A stretch of 35,112 nt of DNA from Xanthobacter autotrophicus (lineage in GTDB: Bacteria; Pseudomonadota; Alphaproteobacteria; Rhizobiales; Xanthobacteraceae): assembly GCF_029991245.1 (NCBI RefSeq), contig NZ_JAIVFO010000034.1:1-35112 (forward strand), written 5' to 3'. Below, piece by piece: positions 33,064-35,112 of this stretch (position 1 is the stretch's first letter; every line of letters starts with the position of its first letter). A program made the position numbers and the translations under genes. Below the pieces are notes generated by a model, which was not told where the DNA came from, did not search any database, and saw only the letters and a list, made by a program, of their open reading frames with translations.

Positions 33064-34083
33064 ATGACGGCGAACAGTCTCGAGAAAACACGTCCGTCAG
33101 GACATTCGGACGACGCAACGGGGGTCCCCTCTCGTCAGACGTGGAACCTGGACGCGGTCGTCGCCGGGCTCAAGCTGTCGCGCGACATCCAGCACAACAT
33201 CCGCCACCGCGGCCTGCTGCGCCCGCCGCCGTCGCGCGAGGCCATCGTCGGAGCCCTCCAGGCGCTGTCCGCCGCGCTGTTTCCCGCGCATTACGGCCCG
33301 TCGGGCCTCACCGCCGAGACCATCGACTATTTCGTCGGCGCCACCCTCAACGAAGCCCTCTGCGCCTTGAGCGAGCAGGTGAAGCGCAGCCTTCCCTTCT
33401 CCGCCGAGGACGAGCGCTCCGACGATGCCTTCGCCCAGGAGGCGCTTGAGATCACCCGCGACTTCGCCCAGCAGCTTCCGGCGATCCGCGGCCTCCTCGT
33501 CAGCGACATCCATGCCGCCCACGACAACGATCCCGCCGCCACGGGCTTCTCGGAGATCCTGCTGGTCTATCCCGGACTGACCGCAGTGGTTCACTACCGC
33601 ATCGCGCATGCGCTCTACCGTCTCGGCGCCATCTTCCTCGCACGGCTCATCTCCGACATCGCCCATTCGCGCACGGGCATCGACATCCATCCGGGCGCAC
33701 GCATCGGCGGCAGCTTTTTCATTGATCACGGGACCGGGGTGGTCATCGGGGAGACGACGGTCATCGGCGAACGAGTACGCCTGTATCAGGCGGTCACCCT
33801 CGGTGCCCGTAACTTCCCGACCGATGCGAGCGGCGCGATCATCAAGGGCGCGCCCCGCCACCCGGTGATCGAGGACGACGTGGTGATCTATTCGGGCGCC
33901 ACCGTGCTCGGGCGCATTACGATCGGTCGCGGGTCCACCATCGGCGGCAATGTGTGGCTGACCCACCCGGTGCCTCCCGGCAGCCACATCACCCAGGCGC
34001 AGACCCGCTCCACCGGCGGAACGACGCACACCTTGCCGGGGGAAAGCGCCCCGGATCACCACCTCAATGGGGGAACTGAATGA
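33064..34083 (+). CDS. cysE: Serine O-acetyltransferase (EpsC/CysE type)
   Basis: A 339-aa acetyltransferase that makes O-acetyl-L-serine from serine and acetyl-CoA, the precursor for cysteine. The helical N-terminal domain runs to about residue 190 (VYPGLTAVVHYRIAHALYRLG), then the left-handed beta-helix of hexapeptide repeats: GIDIHPGARIGGSFFIDHGTGVVIGETTVIGERVRLYQAVTLGA, with catalytic His in FIDHGTG. It is longer than E. coli CysE (273 aa), as EpsC-type enzymes with extended N-termini are. Its stop overlaps the encapsulin start by 4 bases. Serine acetyltransferase is a known companion of family 2A encapsulins with cysteine desulfurase cargo. Confidence 0.94.
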   Translation: MTANSLEKTRPSGHSDDATGVPSRQTWNLDAVVAGLKLSRDIQHNIRHRGLLRPPPSREAIVGALQALSAALFPAHYGPSGLTAETIDYFVGATLNEALCALSEQVKRSLPFSAEDERSDDAFAQEALEITRDFAQQLPAIRGLLVSDIHAAHDNDPAATGFSEILLVYPGLTAVVHYRIAHALYRLGAIFLARLISDIAHSRTGIDIHPGARIGGSFFIDHGTGVVIGETTVIGERVRLYQAVTLGARNFPTDASGAIIKGAPRHPVIEDDVVIYSGATVLGRITIGRGSTIGGNVWLTHPVPPGSHITQAQTRSTGGTTHTLPGESAPDHHLNGGTE

Positions 34084-35027
34084 CCGAAGAGCCTGCCATT
34101 CGAAGGACATTGAACGAGGCTGCCGCCCGGCAGCTCGCCAATGCCACGAAGACCCGCGCGCAATGGTCCGGAATCACGCCGCGCTGGCTGGTCTCCTTCC
34201 TGCCGTGGACGCCTGTGGAAGCCGGCATCTATCGCCTCAACCGGGTGAAGGACGCCAATGGCGAGATCACCGCGGACGTGGAGTGCTCGCCCCGCCGCGA
34301 CCAGGACCCGGACCTGCCGGAGACCTTCGTCGATTACGAGGAAGCCCCGCGCGAATACTCGCTCAACGCGGTCACCACGGTTCTCGACGTGCAGACCCGC
34401 GTCTCCGACCTGTATTCGCATCCCTACGACCAGATCCAGGAGCAGTTGCGCCTCCTCATCGAGAAGGTGAAGGAGAAGCAGGAGAGCGAACTCATCAACA
34501 ATGCCGAATACGGCCTGCTCGCCAATGCCACGGCGTCGCAGAAAATCCGCTCCCGCACCGGCGCGCCGACCCCGGACGATCTCGACGAGCTGATCACCAA
34601 GGTGTGGAAGGAGCCCGCCTTCTTCCTCGCCCATCCCCGGGCCATCGCCGCCTTCGGCCGCGAATGCACCCGCCGCGGCGTCCCGCCGCCCACCGTGACC
34701 CTGTTTGGCACCCCCTTCCTCACCTGGCGCGGACTGCCCCTGGTGCCCTCCGACAAGCTGTTCATCGACGAGCAGGGCAAGACCAACATCCTGCTGCTGC
34801 GCACCGGCGAGAAGAAGCAGGGCGTCATCGGCCTGTTCCAGCCCGGCGTGCCGGGCGAGGTGGCGCCGAGCCTCTCGGTGCGCTTCATGGGCATCAACCG
34901 CAAGGCCATCGCCTCCTATCTCGTCTCGCTCTACTGCTCGGCGGCGGTGCTCACGCACGATGCGCTCGCTGTTCTCCAGGACGTTGAGGTCGGCAAGTAC
35001 CATGACTATCCTGACACCTACGCCTGA
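34080..35027 (+). CDS. srpI: Family 2A encapsulin shell protein (SrpI type)
   Basis: A 315-aa HK97-fold capsid-like protein that self-assembles into a nanocompartment. Recognised by the N-terminal segment ARQLANATKTRAQWSGITPRWLVSFLPWTPVEAGIYRLNRV (residues 16-56), close to the sulfur-starvation protein SrpI of cyanobacteria, plus DVQTRVSDLYSHPYDQIQEQLRLLIEKVKEKQESELINNAEYGLL and the C-terminal AVLTHDALAVLQDVEVGKYHDYPD. There is no inserted cyclic-nucleotide-binding domain, so it is family 2A rather than 2B. Length fits the family (about 310-325 aa). The start overlaps the cysE stop; its last 26 bases overlap the next gene. Published work on this family reports cysteine desulfurase cargo and sulfur storage. 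Confidence 0.95.
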   Translation: MTEEPAIRRTLNEAAARQLANATKTRAQWSGITPRWLVSFLPWTPVEAGIYRLNRVKDANGEITADVECSPRRDQDPDLPETFVDYEEAPREYSLNAVTTVLDVQTRVSDLYSHPYDQIQEQLRLLIEKVKEKQESELINNAEYGLLANATASQKIRSRTGAPTPDDLDELITKVWKEPAFFLAHPRAIAAFGRECTRRGVPPPTVTLFGTPFLTWRGLPLVPSDKLFIDEQGKTNILLLRTGEKKQGVIGLFQPGVPGEVAPSLSVRFMGINRKAIASYLVSLYCSAAVLTHDALAVLQDVEVGKYHDYPDTYA

Positions 35028-35112
35028 GACCTCTCCTTTCCTCGACGGCGCCCCGGACCTTGGGTCCGGTGCGCTGCCGAACACCACGGTCCCGGCCCCC
35101 GCAGCCCCGGCC
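35002..35112 (+). CDS. N-terminus of probable encapsulin cargo cysteine desulfurase (3' partial)
   Basis: ATG at 35002, overlapping the encapsulin 3' end by 26 bases in another frame, opens a frame that runs off the window. The 37 visible residues are rich in Pro, Thr, Ala and Gly (MTILTPTPETSPFLDG at the start, VPAPAAPA at the end), which fits the long disordered N-terminal cargo-loading region of the cysteine desulfurases packaged by family 2A encapsulins. The desulfurase itself lies outside the window, so the call rests on position and composition. Confidence 0.65.
   Translation, partial: MTILTPTPETSPFLDGAPDLGSGALPNTTVPAPAAPA

Overview
The window is a GC-rich (about 70 %) stretch of chromosome with tightly packed genes, many 4-base ATGA overlaps and a few GTG or TTG starts. 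Gene content (Liv-type uptake system, riboswitch-controlled cobalamin uptake, sulfonate-type ABC transporters, flavin monooxygenases, a family 2A encapsulin locus) fits an alphaproteobacterium of the Hyphomicrobiales, perhaps Xanthobacteraceae. That placement is inference from gene types and composition; there is no rRNA or other marker here. No tRNA, rRNA, CRISPR array, transposase or integrase was seen.

Layout. (1) 1-4498: the 3' part of a branched-chain amino acid/amide-type ABC operon (livG partial, livF, livH, livM, Tat-exported binding protein). (2) 4596-10425: a cobalamin riboswitch, then btuB, btuF, btuC, btuD and an uncharacterised co-operonic gene. (3) 10551-12118, minus strand: an isochorismatase-family hydrolase and a GlxA/AraC-type regulator. 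(4) 12286-32865: an organosulfur-acquisition island. It holds two SsuABC/TauABC-like importers (12358-15324 and 29541-32374), an LLM flavin monooxygenase of the NtaA/DmoA/DszA family, a DszC/SfnB-like flavoprotein, a MetX-like alpha/beta hydrolase, a DUF938 methyltransferase, an SDR lacking the usual Tyr, a YdhR-like protein, two FAD/NAD(P) oxidoreductases, a four-domain rhodanese, a di-heme cytochrome c peroxidase that is frameshifted, a periplasmic binding protein and a TPR protein. (5) 33064-35112: serine O-acetyltransferase, a family 2A encapsulin shell protein (SrpI type) and the first 37 codons of a protein whose position and composition match the cysteine desulfurase cargo.

How it may work together. 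The importers would bring in sulfonates or related organosulfur compounds; the flavin-dependent enzymes would release the sulfur; the rhodanese would carry sulfane sulfur; serine acetyltransferase would supply O-acetylserine for cysteine synthesis; and the encapsulin with its desulfurase would handle or store sulfur drawn from cysteine. Sulfur-related genes from 12.3 to 35.1 kb form one block, and several of its transcription units start at AT-rich islands that share a recognisable motif (12286-12327, 16889-16908, 25767-25791, 29451-29494). This suggests one sulfur-starvation regulon.

Wear and tear: two short N-terminal stubs of LLM monooxygenases (17299-17550 certain in type, 27337-27432 tentative), a frameshifted small gene (21978-22239) and the frameshifted peroxidase show that the island is being remodelled, or that the assembly has small indels at these places.
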